In this document: positions 52,888 to 62,403 of the stretch, in pieces
How the letters are laid out: the number at the start of each line of letters is the position of its first letter
Numbering within the stretch: the first letter of the stretch is position 1
NCBI RefSeq assembly: GCF_002783505.1
Contig: NZ_PFGL01000012.1
Coordinates: 1-64,000 of the forward strand
DNA: 64,000 bases
Origin: Shewanella sp. CG12_big_fil_rev_8_21_14_0_65_47_15
Lineage (GTDB): Bacteria > Pseudomonadota > Gammaproteobacteria > Enterobacterales > Shewanellaceae
Direction of reading: 5' to 3'
The notes under the pieces: model-generated
Database searches by the model: none
What the model was told of the DNA's origin: nothing
The model's input: only the letters and a program-made list of their open reading frames with translations
Program-made: the position numbers and the translations under genes

Positions 52888-54000
52888 ATGACAAACGTGA
52901 CAGTGGATGCCACGCCGTTAACGACTAAGCCATCCCAAGATGGTTTTTATATGCCCGCCGAATGGGCGGCGCAGCAAGCCGTATGGATGATTTGGCCCTA
53001 TCGTCCCGATAACTGGCGCTCTGCAGGCGCTTATGCTCAAGCGACCTTTGCTAAGGTGGCCGATGCCATTGGTGCGGCAACGCCGGTTTATATGGGTGTC
53101 CCAGAAGCCTTTTTAGCGGAAGCTCAAAAAGTGATGCCTTCCCACGTGACTCTGGTTGAAATCGATAGCGACGACTGCTGGGCTCGCGACACTGGGCCAA
53201 CCGTCGTTGTGAATGACAAGGGCGAGTGCCGTGGCGTTGACTGGGGCTTCAATGCTTGGGGCGGCCATAACGGTGGCTTGTACTTCCCATGGGATAAGGA
53301 CGAACAGGTTGCCGCACAAATGCTCAAGCAACATGGGTTTGCCCGTTATAGTGCGCCGCTGATCCTCGAAGGGGGGTCTATCCATGTTGACGGTGAAGGC
53401 ACCTGTATGACGAGTGCCGAATGTTTGCTCAACGCCAACCGTAACCCGGAACTGACAAAAGAACAGATTGAAGCCTTACTGCGTGACTATTTGAATGTTA
53501 AGCAGTTTATCTGGTTACAAGATGGCGTGTATATGGATGAAACCGACGGCCATATCGACAATATGTGCTGTTTCGCCCGTCCTGGTGAAGTGATCCTTCA
53601 TTGGACCGACGATGAATCTGATCCCCAGTATCCACGTTCAAAAGCCGCATTGGACGTGTTGCAAAACACTGTGGATGCCCAAGGCCGTAAGTTAAAAATT
53701 CACCTGTTGCCACAACCAGGGCCGCTATATTGCACCGAAGAAGAATCACTGGGCGTGACAGAAGGCACTGGCGTGCCACGCACTGCGGGCGAGCGCTTAG
53801 CGGGCTCTTATGTGAACTTTTTAATCACCAACGATCGTATCGTATTCCCACTGCTTGACCCTGCAACCGACGATATCGCCGCTCAAAAACTGCAGGAAAT
53901 TTTCCCTGAGCACAAGATTGTGGGTGTGCCCGCACGGGAGATTTTATTAGGTGGCGGCAATATCCACTGTATTACCCAGCAGATCCCTTCTGGAAAGTAA
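52888..54000 (+). CDS. aguA: Agmatine deiminase
   Basis: 370 residues, the usual length. The family signatures [40 protein letters not shown] and the catalytic Cys in [13 protein letters not shown] (Cys361) are all present. It converts agmatine to N-carbamoylputrescine and ammonia, the first step of putrescine formation from agmatine. The usual partner aguB (N-carbamoylputrescine amidase) is not in the window; an 18-codon frame with an AguB-like start and an unrelated amidase follow instead. It has a TGGAGAC ribosome site. Confidence 0.96.
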   Translation: MTNVTVDATPLTTKPSQDGFYMPAEWAAQQAVWMIWPYRPDNWRSAGAYAQATFAKVADAIGAATPVYMGVPEAFLAEAQKVMPSHVTLVEIDSDDCWARDTGPTVVVNDKGECRGVDWGFNAWGGHNGGLYFPWDKDEQVAAQMLKQHGFARYSAPLILEGGSIHVDGEGTCMTSAECLLNANRNPELTKEQIEALLRDYLNVKQFIWLQDGVYMDETDGHIDNMCCFARPGEVILHWTDDESDPQYPRSKAALDVLQNTVDAQGRKLKIHLLPQPGPLYCTEEESLGVTEGTGVPRTAGERLAGSYVNFLITNDRIVFPLLDPATDDIAAQKLQEIFPEHKIVGVPAREILLGGGNIHCITQQIPSGK

Positions 54001-54019
54001 GTACACCAAGGAGAACAGT

Positions 54020-54076
54020 ATGACGCTTGATGTCACTGTTATTGCAGCACAATTGGCTTTCTGCGGGAGGGCGTAA
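54020..54076 (+). pseudogene. 18-codon frame, possible aguB (nitrilase-family) remnant or coupling peptide
   Basis: ATG 54020 has a strong ribosome site (AAGGAGAACAG) and encodes MTLDVTVIAAQLAFCGRA before TAA. The first ~14 residues look like the beta-strand start of nitrilase/AguB proteins (VTVAAxQ). The stop is followed by one base and then the ATG of the amidase, whose own GGGAGG ribosome site lies inside this frame. I read it as the surviving start of a deleted aguB, or as a leader that couples translation. The similarity is short, so this is an inference. Confidence 0.4.
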
Positions 54077-54077
54077 G

Positions 54078-55784
54078 ATGTTTGAAGTCACTGAAGTTTC
54101 CATTGCCGAGCTGCGTGCAGCACTCGAATCCGGCCGCACGACTGCGGTTGAGTTGGTGAAATCCTATTTGGCTCGAGTAGCTGCTTACGATGGTCCTGCC
54201 ACTGAGACTAAGTTGAATGCGTTAGTGGTGCACAATCCCGATGCGCTGAAAGAGGCCGAGGCTTCCGATGCGCGCCGTGCCTGTGGCGAAACCTTAAGCC
54301 CGCTCGATGGTATTCCTTACACCGCTAAGGACAGCTATTTAGTGAAGGGACTGACGGCGGCGTCTGGCAGCCCTGCATTTAAAGATTTAGTGGCCCAGTA
54401 CGATGCTTTTGCCGTCGAGCGCCTACGCGCCGCGGGTGCCATTTGCCTAGGCAAAACCAATATGCCACCCATGGCGAATGGCGGCATGCAGCGTGGTCAC
54501 TATGGCCGCGCCGAAAGTCCCTACAATGCGAACTATCTGACGGCGCCCTTTGCCTCGGGCTCATCCAACGGAGCGGGCACAGGAACGGCGGCAAGCTACT
54601 CGGCGTTCGGTCTTGCCGAAGAGACTTGGTCGAGTGGCCGTGGCCCTGCGTCTAACAACGGTTTGTGTGCCTATACGCCGTCTCGCGGCGTGATTTCCGT
54701 GCGTGGTAACTGGCCATTAACCCCAACCATGGACGTGGTCGTGCCTTATACCCGCACTATGGCGGATATGCTCGAAGTGCTCGATGTGATTGTGGCCGAT
54801 GACCCTATCACCCGTGGCGACCTCTGGCGCCTGCAACCTTGGGTTCAAATCCCTAAAGCTTCTAGCGTTCGCCCAGAATCCTATCTGGCGCTCGCCGCTA
54901 GCGCCGACACCCTTAAGGGTAAGCGTTTTGGCGTTCCGCGCATGTACATCAACAAAGATGAACTCGCGGGAACCAGCGAAAACCCAGGTATCGGTGGACC
55001 AACGGGACAACGCATCCATACTCGCCAATCGGTTATCGATTTGTGGGAAGCGGCGCGTAAAGCCCTAGAAGCCGCTGGCGCGGAAGTGATTGAAGTCGAT
55101 TTTCCGCTGGTGTCTAACTGTGAAGGCGACCGCCCCGGCGCGCCGACCGTGTTTAACCGCGGCATAGTCACGCCCCAGTTCCTCCATGATGAATTATGGG
55201 AACTCTCGGGTTGGGCGTTCGATGAGTTCCTGCGTGCGAACAATGACCCTAAACTCAACAAGCTTGAAGATGTGGTGGGACATTTGATATTCCCCCATGA
55301 CCTCGGCACCTTGCCAAACCGTGAAGGTGACTTAGCGGCAGGCATGGAAGAGTATGTCAACATGGCTAAGCGTGGCCTTAAATCCTATGACCAGATCGAC
55401 AGTATTCCCGATGGTCTGCGTGGCTTAGAGAAGACCCGTAAGCTAGATCTCGAAGACTGGATGGACAATCTTAAGCTCGATGCCGTGCTGTTCCCAACCG
55501 TGGCCGATGTTGGCCCCGCCGATGCCCATGTGAATCCGGCCTCAGCCGATATTGCTTGGAGCAACGGAGTTTGGGTAGCTAACGGTAACCTAGCAATTCG
55601 CCACTTAGGGGTACCGACTGTGACTGTGCCTATGGGCGTAATGGCCGATATTGGCATGCCAGTCGGTTTGACCTTCGCGGGCCGTGCCTATGACGACAAT
55701 AACCTGCTGAAATTTGCAGGTGCATTTGAGTCCACAGGTGACAGGCGCATCATTCCGCCACGCACACCAAAACTGGGTCAATAA
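54078..55784 (+). CDS. Amidase-signature family hydrolase
   Basis: 568 residues from ATG 54078, with GGGAGG at good spacing. The catalytic triad of the family can be placed: Lys84 in PYTAKDSYLV, the cis-Ser in FASGSSNGAGTGTAAS (Ser162) and the nucleophile Ser186 in EETWSSGRGPASNNGL, 24 residues further, as in other family members. It hydrolyses an amide bond; the substrate is unknown. Directly behind aguA it could act on N-carbamoylputrescine or another product of the pathway, but that is a guess from context. No signal peptide is seen, so it should be cytoplasmic. Confidence 0.88.
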   Translation: MFEVTEVSIAELRAALESGRTTAVELVKSYLARVAAYDGPATETKLNALVVHNPDALKEAEASDARRACGETLSPLDGIPYTAKDSYLVKGLTAASGSPAFKDLVAQYDAFAVERLRAAGAICLGKTNMPPMANGGMQRGHYGRAESPYNANYLTAPFASGSSNGAGTGTAASYSAFGLAEETWSSGRGPASNNGLCAYTPSRGVISVRGNWPLTPTMDVVVPYTRTMADMLEVLDVIVADDPITRGDLWRLQPWVQIPKASSVRPESYLALAASADTLKGKRFGVPRMYINKDELAGTSENPGIGGPTGQRIHTRQSVIDLWEAARKALEAAGAEVIEVDFPLVSNCEGDRPGAPTVFNRGIVTPQFLHDELWELSGWAFDEFLRANNDPKLNKLEDVVGHLIFPHDLGTLPNREGDLAAGMEEYVNMAKRGLKSYDQIDSIPDGLRGLEKTRKLDLEDWMDNLKLDAVLFPTVADVGPADAHVNPASADIAWSNGVWVANGNLAIRHLGVPTVTVPMGVMADIGMPVGLTFAGRAYDDNNLLKFAGAFESTGDRRIIPPRTPKLGQ

Positions 55785-56381
55785 GCACTAAACTGCCAAA
55801 TATAGACTTAGCTTAGTCTTAGGGAATTTATCTTCTTAGAGGTTTAGCCCCTTATAACGGCAAAGTGTAGAGTTATAAAAGCGGGATGGGTCTTAATGTG
55901 CCAATCCCGTTTTTTTATTCTAACAAAAGCCAGATACGACATTTTGCCATTCGCTACTGTTTGCTGCTGTGTGAGAGTAATACAGTCTTATACCAAGTAA
56001 TTAAGAATCACATTAAATGGCAGCGATCTCATCGATACGTAGCATTCGATAAAATGTTTTTGCCCCAAAGCAAGACAGTTGAGCTACACGCATTGCGTAT
56101 TAATTGTCATTGCTTCCCCAGTGACACGCCGCCCTTGCATTTAACAAGAAGCGTCCCTGAGGGCTCTACTAAAACATCCATGTTTTAGAAGGTCACTGGT
56201 GCAACAGTGCCAACCCTAACGAACCCTTTCATTGTTCTTTTAGCTAAAAAGCAATTGCCCCATTCCGTGTTACAGCGTTGTTTTACAGGCAGATTGAGCT
56301 GTATTAGTTGACCTACTTTTAGTAATGATACAAAGTGTCCACTATTACTGGATCAGATCACCATTTCGAAAAGGAGGTTTA
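55785..56381. other. Left flank of the Lamassu-type cassette
   Basis: About 600 bases. A terminator for the amidase lies at 55881-55917. The rest has no supported gene, though a weak open frame crosses it at 55886-56188. A perfect 9-bp hairpin CTAAAACAT-CC-ATGTTTTAG is at 56169-56188. The promoter of the cassette must lie in its last 150 bases. Confidence 0.55.
55881..55917 (+). terminator. Terminator after the aguA-amidase unit
   Basis: GCGGGAT and ATCCCGT pair, with an outer/inner mismatch and GG/CC continuation around a TCTTAATGTG-type loop. A run of seven T residues follows. Confidence 0.82.
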
Positions 56382-57440
56382 ATGGGCATCCGCGTACGCG
56401 CTTTGCAGGCGAATCATGGGGACTGCATTCTGGTAACCCACGAAGGGCCTCACAGTACGTTCAACCTCCTTATCGATGGTGGCAACGCCAGAACTTTCAA
56501 ATATGGCCAGCAGGACCGTATGAAAGGCGAATTGTGCAAGTTGCTCGACGAGCTCAAAGCACTGGACCAGCATCTTGACTTGGTTATTTTGACTCATATT
56601 GATGATGATCACATCGGTGGGCTTCTCAAGGCTTTAAAATCTCCAGATTACAGCCAGCTTGTAAAAAGTGTTTGGTTTAATTCGTCAAGATTAATTACGG
56701 ATCACTTCAGTTTCCCTGAAATTCCAGCGAATGACATTTATTTGCCAGATTCATCTCCTGACACGAGTGTTCGGCAAGGGAAGAAATTTGAAGAGATCTT
56801 AGATGAGCGAGGAGTAGAACGTGGCCATATAGTTATGGCTGGGCAGGAAATCGTTAAAGGCCCTTTTACGTTTAATATATTATCACCAAACGAAACTCAG
56901 CTTCGGAAGCTCCTGTGTATTTGGCCAGTAGAAAAAACGTCACCTAACACATCCGCGGATGTGACCGACTACTCTATAAGTTTTGAGCAGTTCTGGGCGG
57001 ACGACAGTTTCGAAAGCGATACCTCGATAGCTAATGGAAGCTCAATCGCTTTCATGCTACAGGCAGACGACCAGAAAATGTTATTCTTGGGGGATGCCTA
57101 TGATACTTGCACTGTCGAAAGCTTAAAGCAACTAGGTTATAACGAGCAGAACAAGTTGAATCTGAGTTTAGTGAAAGTTTCACATCACGGAAGTCAATAC
57201 AATACCAGTTCTGATTTTTTGAGCATGATTTCTGCTATGCATTACGTTATCTCCACAAATGGGGCAAGGCATGGACTGCCCAATAAAAGAACCATTGCAA
57301 GGATTCTGGCAGCTGGGGATGGGAAAATTTGTTTCAACTACCCTAAGGTCGCCGCTTCAATGTTGCTTCCGAGTGAGCAGCATCAGTATGCTGAACGCTT
57401 GAGTGTGGTTACTCAGATAGAGTTTGAAAATGACGCCTGA
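56382..57440 (+). CDS. MBL-fold hydrolase, effector of a Lamassu / ABC-3C-type defence system
   Basis: 352 residues of the ComEC/Rec2-like metallo-beta-lactamase fold. RVRALQANHGDCILV begins the domain, the metal motif is LTHIDDDHIGGL (His72, Asp74, Asp76, His77), a FLGDAYD Asp ligand lies near ~232, and VSHHGSQYNTSSDFL supplies His268/His269. There is no membrane part, so it is a free cytoplasmic hydrolase. I chose ATG 56382, which has AAGGAGG just upstream, over an upstream in-frame start. It overlaps the protease gene by 11 bases. In known Lamassu hydrolase-protease systems such a protein is one of two effectors. Confidence 0.85.
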   Translation: MGIRVRALQANHGDCILVTHEGPHSTFNLLIDGGNARTFKYGQQDRMKGELCKLLDELKALDQHLDLVILTHIDDDHIGGLLKALKSPDYSQLVKSVWFNSSRLITDHFSFPEIPANDIYLPDSSPDTSVRQGKKFEEILDERGVERGHIVMAGQEIVKGPFTFNILSPNETQLRKLLCIWPVEKTSPNTSADVTDYSISFEQFWADDSFESDTSIANGSSIAFMLQADDQKMLFLGDAYDTCTVESLKQLGYNEQNKLNLSLVKVSHHGSQYNTSSDFLSMISAMHYVISTNGARHGLPNKRTIARILAAGDGKICFNYPKVAASMLLPSEQHQYAERLSVVTQIEFENDA

Positions 57441-58692
57441 TGAGCTGATAATTTCTTATGCTGTAAAAATAAACGACGGAAGCGGAGTTCTTGTTGGTGC
57501 GCTTTCGCAGGACTACACCTATGTCTTCACAGCCAAGCATGTATTGAGCGCGACCAACCAAGTTACCCGAAGTGGAGTGCAGCTTCAGATAATTGATGAG
57601 CCATATCTGCACCCAACACTAGATTGCGCAGTAATAAAAGTCGAATTCCAAAAGGATGTAAAGCAACGCAATTGGTTAGGGAATGTGTCATCAGGGGCAG
57701 CGCTTTCATTTGCGGGATTTCCTGACACTAACGCTAATACCGATATACCCTACAAAATTTATACGGGCCATCTAAATAGTACACTTAGTGATGTCGTGGT
57801 TTGTAATCTCAATAACAGTCCAGCGCAAGATGCGATTGTTGGCATGTCTGGTGGCGGTCTGTATCACGTGTACGACGGTTACCCTTACCTGATGGGTGTT
57901 GAGTTTCGAATGGATGATGAAGAAGAGCCACTGCGATGGGGCCGCATACGTTGCTTCTCCATGGCTATCTTCGAAGAAATTATTGCTCAGCATGATCTTG
58001 CCTTAATGGCTCCTAGCTTCATGGCGTGCTTTTCACAGCTTAAGGATGATATCTTTAATTTCAATGCCGCAAATCCAGCCAATGTAGTAAAACTTCACAA
58101 AAAGCTGCATGAGTTTGCAGATATGCTTATAGATCTGGGATTGCCACCTCCGCATGAACTAATGACGCGCTACAACAAAAAGTTGTTAGTGGGTCATGAA
58201 ACACAAGCTGCTGTATTGGATAAAGATCTGTGGGTTGCATATTTTGAGTTTATAATCGTTTGTGCCTTGATTGATGAGCAAAAAAATATTGATGAGGACT
58301 ACATTAAGGATTTGGATAAGCGGCGAAGGTTTGTCTACTCTGGCAGTAATGCTCACTGGATTAGACATCTTTCGGAGATTTTGAAAGCAGCAAAGTCCAC
58401 GTTGGATGAACATGGCATAATGATTATTAGCTCTCCTCAAGAGGAGGCTCCCTGTCTTCCGGACGAGGAAGACTTGGAAGAGGTTATTGACGATATTGCC
58501 TCAGCTCCTATTACAGGAACCGGTGGAAGAATTGACGATGTTCACGGCGAGGTATATAGGACTTATACGGTCGCGCATATGAAAGGGTTGCGCAATAAGT
58601 ATGTGCTAAAAAAGCATCGCGAGTATGGGCATGCCCGTGCGAGCGAGCAGCTGAAAATATTCAGGGATTATTATAATGAAGTTATTAAGTAG
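57430..58692 (+). CDS. Trypsin-like protease with helical C-terminal region, Lamassu / ABC-3C effector
   Basis: 420 residues. The first ~190 form a trypsin-like serine protease: His37 in FTAKHVL, Asp65 in LDCAVIK and Ser140 in VGMSGGGLYHV. There is no signal peptide, so it acts in the cytoplasm. Residues ~195-420 are a mostly helical region with an acidic stretch (PDEEDLEEVIDDI), in the place where ABC-3C effectors carry the domain that docks to the ATPase complex. The start ATG overlaps the MBL gene, and the end overlaps the next gene by 17 bases, so all four proteins are probably made together. Confidence 0.85.
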   Translation: MTPDELIISYAVKINDGSGVLVGALSQDYTYVFTAKHVLSATNQVTRSGVQLQIIDEPYLHPTLDCAVIKVEFQKDVKQRNWLGNVSSGAALSFAGFPDTNANTDIPYKIYTGHLNSTLSDVVVCNLNNSPAQDAIVGMSGGGLYHVYDGYPYLMGVEFRMDDEEEPLRWGRIRCFSMAIFEEIIAQHDLALMAPSFMACFSQLKDDIFNFNAANPANVVKLHKKLHEFADMLIDLGLPPPHELMTRYNKKLLVGHETQAAVLDKDLWVAYFEFIIVCALIDEQKNIDEDYIKDLDKRRRFVYSGSNAHWIRHLSEILKAAKSTLDEHGIMIISSPQEEAPCLPDEEDLEEVIDDIASAPITGTGGRIDDVHGEVYRTYTVAHMKGLRNKYVLKKHREYGHARASEQLKIFRDYYNEVIK

Positions 58693-59221
58693 GGCGCACG
58701 ACTTTAGCTTCCTGACCTCCGAAGTCGATGGGGTCAGGTTTGAGTTGTTTGCCTCTAGCCAATCCTTCTTAACCTGTATTGTTTGTTGGTTTGAATCCTC
58801 CACGGACGTCATGATGAACTGGCAGGCAATTCAAAGCATAGTATCAGTTAGGTTTAAGCCAGAAGGAGGGCATTCAAAATGGAATGTATATTTGATTTTG
58901 ATGTGCCCCGACAGCCTTAAGCTTCGGGATAAATATGTAGTTCAAAATGACCGCTACGCGGCTAGGAAGATCATTTTGGATGGGCTCGGTGAGCTACCTG
59001 ACTCTCCGGATGTTGAAAAATTGGTAAACGTAGCGTTATTGGGCACGGATCTCGAGCTAGCACCAGTTTCGGATAATTCCAAAGATGACATAGAAACACC
59101 CATTACGGCAATTGTAAAAGGTGTACCCTCAGGTTCCAGTGTTGATGCGAAAGAAGCGCGCAGTGAAATGATCAACAAACTAATCGAGTTTTTGTCAGAA
59201 AATGAAAATAAAAAAAGTTGA
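58676..59221 (+). CDS. lmuC: Middle component (LmuC-like) of the Lamassu / ABC-3C system
   Basis: 181 residues without a recognisable catalytic motif. A short mixed N-terminal part (MKLLSRAHDFSFLTSEV, GVRFELFAS, WNVYLILMCP) is followed by helices and a charged tail (SEMINKLIEFLSENENKKS). Its size and its position between effector and SMC-like ATPase fit the middle component of three-component ATPase systems. It overlaps the genes on both sides by 17 and 20 bases. The assignment is by position more than by sequence. Confidence 0.65.
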   Translation: MKLLSRAHDFSFLTSEVDGVRFELFASSQSFLTCIVCWFESSTDVMMNWQAIQSIVSVRFKPEGGHSKWNVYLILMCPDSLKLRDKYVVQNDRYAARKIILDGLGELPDSPDVEKLVNVALLGTDLELAPVSDNSKDDIETPITAIVKGVPSGSSVDAKEARSEMINKLIEFLSENENKKS

Positions 59222-62200
59222 GATCGAGGGCTTTCGCGCTTACAAGAACAAAAAAGACGGGACTTTTGATTTTACAAATGAGAGTGGTGAACCGTCGAAT
59301 TTTGTTGCTATTTATGCCCCTAATGGATTCGGCAAGAGCTCTTTTTACGATGCCGTAGAATGGGCTTTTACTGATAATCTTGAGAGGTATACCAACAGTC
59401 ACAATAAGAAAAATAATGAGCTGGCGGCAAAAGGAACAAAGCAACTTCAGGTTCCTCAAAAGATACTTCGAAATACAGAGGTGTTGGATGACGTGCCTAC
59501 GCACGTATCTGTAATCACAACCACGAAAAAATTCGAACGAAAGCTGAAAAAGCCAAGGTCGAACTCAAGCGATCTCACTTTTAAGGCAACTAAGAAAAGT
59601 GAAGATGTAGAAGTCTACAAGAGAGTTATACTATCCCAAGACGCAATCGACCGTTTCCTTCGCGAGGCAAAACCTCAAGAAAGATATGATCTTTTCATGG
59701 TTTTTTTTGGTGGAAGTGCAGAAACACTACGCCAAGAAATGACCTTGCTAATCAATGAGAACGAATCGAAAATCCTTACGCTGGTGGCTGAGCGTTCAAG
59801 AATCGAGTCTCAGCTAAATAATCCAGTCGACTCCCGAATATTCGAAGACTTTAATACCCTTGCAGCCGCCCTTAACTCTCAAGGTGAAGGAATTGTCTTC
59901 GTTGATGAGAACTTTGATACGCATGCTGAACACCAAATACTGTTATCGATCGTCACTCGGACGCTAACGCTTAATGCTGAGCGGGCTGCGATTCAGCAAC
60001 GACATGCTGCGTTATTGCTACAATTATCAGGGCTCCCTAGCTTTAAGCGTAACCTAGAGCTGTTGCCGCAGCAGAATTCGTATGTCAACAGTGTATCGAA
60101 AGGCTTGCAGGATTCAGTCAAATATCAACAGCTCACTGCAGCACATAGTCGCGGCCTTTCTGAATGGCAGTCAATTAGTGATGAGTTGAAAGTTCTGGAG
60201 GAGGTTATTGCCCAGGTTCCTTCATTTATTGCTGATGAAAAGGTTAGAGTACAATCCGTTGGTCAATTGCCTGCTTTAACCGCAGAAAAAAACCGATTAA
60301 CCGCGGAGCTTAAAACGGCCGAAACATCGGTAGCTGACACCAAGAAATCAATTGTAGATCTCGATCAAAGGGCGTTGGAGCTTCAGTCATTGATCGCAAC
60401 TAGTCCAGCCATTTACTCCGAAATTGCTGTCAACGAAGCCGGCCTGATTGGGCTGAAAGTGGACTTAAGTGCCAAGATCACTTCCCTCCAGCTCACTGTT
60501 GCGGAGCGGGACGCCATTGCTTTGCAACTTAACAACATCCCCACCTTGCCAATCACTGCTGATACCCTGCTGTACGGTGATACCAGCTACCTAGGCCTGC
60601 CAGATGACTTCATCGGCAAAATTCAGGTTGCTCATGAAGAATTAGCTGCATTGCGCTTGCACGACCAGTCGATTAAAACGACTCAAGTAGCTCTTACTCA
60701 GCAAATGGAAGTTGTGGAGAGCCTTGTTTCACTCGGTATCTCTTACCTCTCAAAATGGCCCAGCTCTAACTGTCCACTGTGCCGACTACCCCACCCAACA
60801 TCTGATGACTTAATTGCAGCGGTCAAGAATAATGACCTGCTAACGTTAGTTGCAAAGCAGAATGCACAGGAGTTAGAGAGAATCGCGCTTCGCATCCAGT
60901 CGCTTTCAGCAGAAATTGATTCTCATGTTGCTGCAGCCCAGAAGAAACATTCAGAACACTTATCGTCGTTACGACAGAAGCTCAATGATTTTGGTTCACG
61001 GGTCACTGAGCTAGAGAATCAAAGAACACGTCTTGCAGCAAGTGTCGACACAGCTGAGCGTACGCTTAAGTCATTGAAAGCGAGGGTTTGGGATGTTGAC
61101 TCGAAAGAATTGAGAAAACGCGTCGATGCGGAGTTAGCTGTTGCATCGGAGCGACGACCTTTTTTGGCGCAGCAACTGGCCTCAGTCGAACATTCGGTTA
61201 CTTCGCTCCGCTCCCAAATTCAAAATCTCGAAAATCAGATCTTGGGATTAGTAAACCTGATACACGAGATAACGTACAAAACCATGTACGAAAAAGTTAA
61301 AGCCTTTATCTCCAAAGAAGCTGTTGCTGAAATCAGGACTCTTGCCTCAAGCTGCGATAGAAAAAAAGCTGAGCTAACGACAAGAATTAATGAGCTGGGT
61401 GAACAACTTGGTCAACTATTAGGCGAGTGTGACGACCTTCAAGGCATAATGAGTTCAGAAGGTAATTGGATTGATTTTGCGGTTTTAGCGTCTAATAAAA
61501 ACGAAGCAGTCAGGCACCTGAATGATACTCAGTCTGCTATCACTACATTTGTTCAAACTGTTGATCGACTAGTCGGAAAGCCTCTCGGAAAAGATTCTGA
61601 TCTAATCGAACGGGAGATCAATGAACTGACACCAGAGCTACTTCGTCGCGATGACGCACTGGCCGCTAAAATTCAATCATTTGATTTGCTGACGGAGCAG
61701 CTTAAGGCGTTCAAACCTTACTTTGATGGATTGAAGTTGCGAGACCAGCTAAAAGTGGTCGAGCATGATCTTTCTCTGCATCGATTAGTAGAAAGCAAGC
61801 TCACAGCTGAAAGAGAGAGCGTTATATCGAAGCTGAAGGAGAGGGTTAAAGAGTTCTTTTTTACCGACTTGATTAATGCCATTTACAGCAAAATTGATCC
61901 GCATCCTTCATTCAAAACTGTTCAGTTCGTAGTTGACTTTGAATCTTATGACAAGCCGGGATTGAATATTGTATTGCAAGATGAGAGAGGTGACATAATT
62001 TCTCCAATGCTATATTTCAGTGCTGCACAGCTCAATATTCTTAGCCTGAGCGTTTTTCTTGCTAACGCTTTACACGCGACGGACAAATCTGGAACACCTC
62101 TGGACGTGATAATGATTGATGACCCTATTCAGTCAATGGACTCCATTAATGTTCTGGCTACTATTGATTTGTTGCGAAACGTCTCGGAAAGATTTAATAA

Positions 62201-62324
62201 GCAAATCATTATTTCCACACATGATGAAAACTTCTTTGGTTTACTCAAGCGTAAGATTCCTACCGATGTCTTCAATTCAAAATTTTTGCAACTCGAAAGC
62301 TTTGGAGTTGTGAGTCAAGGCTAG
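59202..62324 (+). CDS. lmuB: SMC/Rad50-like ATPase (LmuB-like) of the Lamassu / ABC-3C system
   Basis: 1040 residues. Walker A APNGFGKSSF (Lys45) lies in the N-terminal half-domain and Walker B VIMIDDPIQSMDS (Asp973-Asp974) with a switch His in ISTHDENFF (~1007) at the C-terminal end; YFSAAQLNILSLSVFLANAL sits where ABC ATPases have their signature. Between them are two long coiled-coil arms that meet at a CPLC zinc-hook motif (Cys524, Cys527). This is the Rad50/SMC plan. In Lamassu systems such a protein senses phage or plasmid DNA ends and releases the effectors. It is the largest protein of the cassette and starts inside lmuC. Confidence 0.88.
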   Translation: MKIKKVEIEGFRAYKNKKDGTFDFTNESGEPSNFVAIYAPNGFGKSSFYDAVEWAFTDNLERYTNSHNKKNNELAAKGTKQLQVPQKILRNTEVLDDVPTHVSVITTTKKFERKLKKPRSNSSDLTFKATKKSEDVEVYKRVILSQDAIDRFLREAKPQERYDLFMVFFGGSAETLRQEMTLLINENESKILTLVAERSRIESQLNNPVDSRIFEDFNTLAAALNSQGEGIVFVDENFDTHAEHQILLSIVTRTLTLNAERAAIQQRHAALLLQLSGLPSFKRNLELLPQQNSYVNSVSKGLQDSVKYQQLTAAHSRGLSEWQSISDELKVLEEVIAQVPSFIADEKVRVQSVGQLPALTAEKNRLTAELKTAETSVADTKKSIVDLDQRALELQSLIATSPAIYSEIAVNEAGLIGLKVDLSAKITSLQLTVAERDAIALQLNNIPTLPITADTLLYGDTSYLGLPDDFIGKIQVAHEELAALRLHDQSIKTTQVALTQQMEVVESLVSLGISYLSKWPSSNCPLCRLPHPTSDDLIAAVKNNDLLTLVAKQNAQELERIALRIQSLSAEIDSHVAAAQKKHSEHLSSLRQKLNDFGSRVTELENQRTRLAASVDTAERTLKSLKARVWDVDSKELRKRVDAELAVASERRPFLAQQLASVEHSVTSLRSQIQNLENQILGLVNLIHEITYKTMYEKVKAFISKEAVAEIRTLASSCDRKKAELTTRINELGEQLGQLLGECDDLQGIMSSEGNWIDFAVLASNKNEAVRHLNDTQSAITTFVQTVDRLVGKPLGKDSDLIEREINELTPELLRRDDALAAKIQSFDLLTEQLKAFKPYFDGLKLRDQLKVVEHDLSLHRLVESKLTAERESVISKLKERVKEFFFTDLINAIYSKIDPHPSFKTVQFVVDFESYDKPGLNIVLQDERGDIISPMLYFSAAQLNILSLSVFLANALHATDKSGTPLDVIMIDDPIQSMDSINVLATIDLLRNVSERFNKQIIISTHDENFFGLLKRKIPTDVFNSKFLQLESFGVVSQG

Positions 62325-62403
62325 CGAGTGGAATTGAGATGATGCTCCCCGAGCGGCTTCTTAGAAAGCAGTATTAGCCGCTATGGGTAATAAGGATGGT
62401 CTG

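Noticed and set aside
55886..56188. 100-residue open frame in the left flank of the cassette
   Set aside because: It starts inside the amidase terminator, has no ribosome site and no protein-like composition, and it overlaps small inverted repeats.
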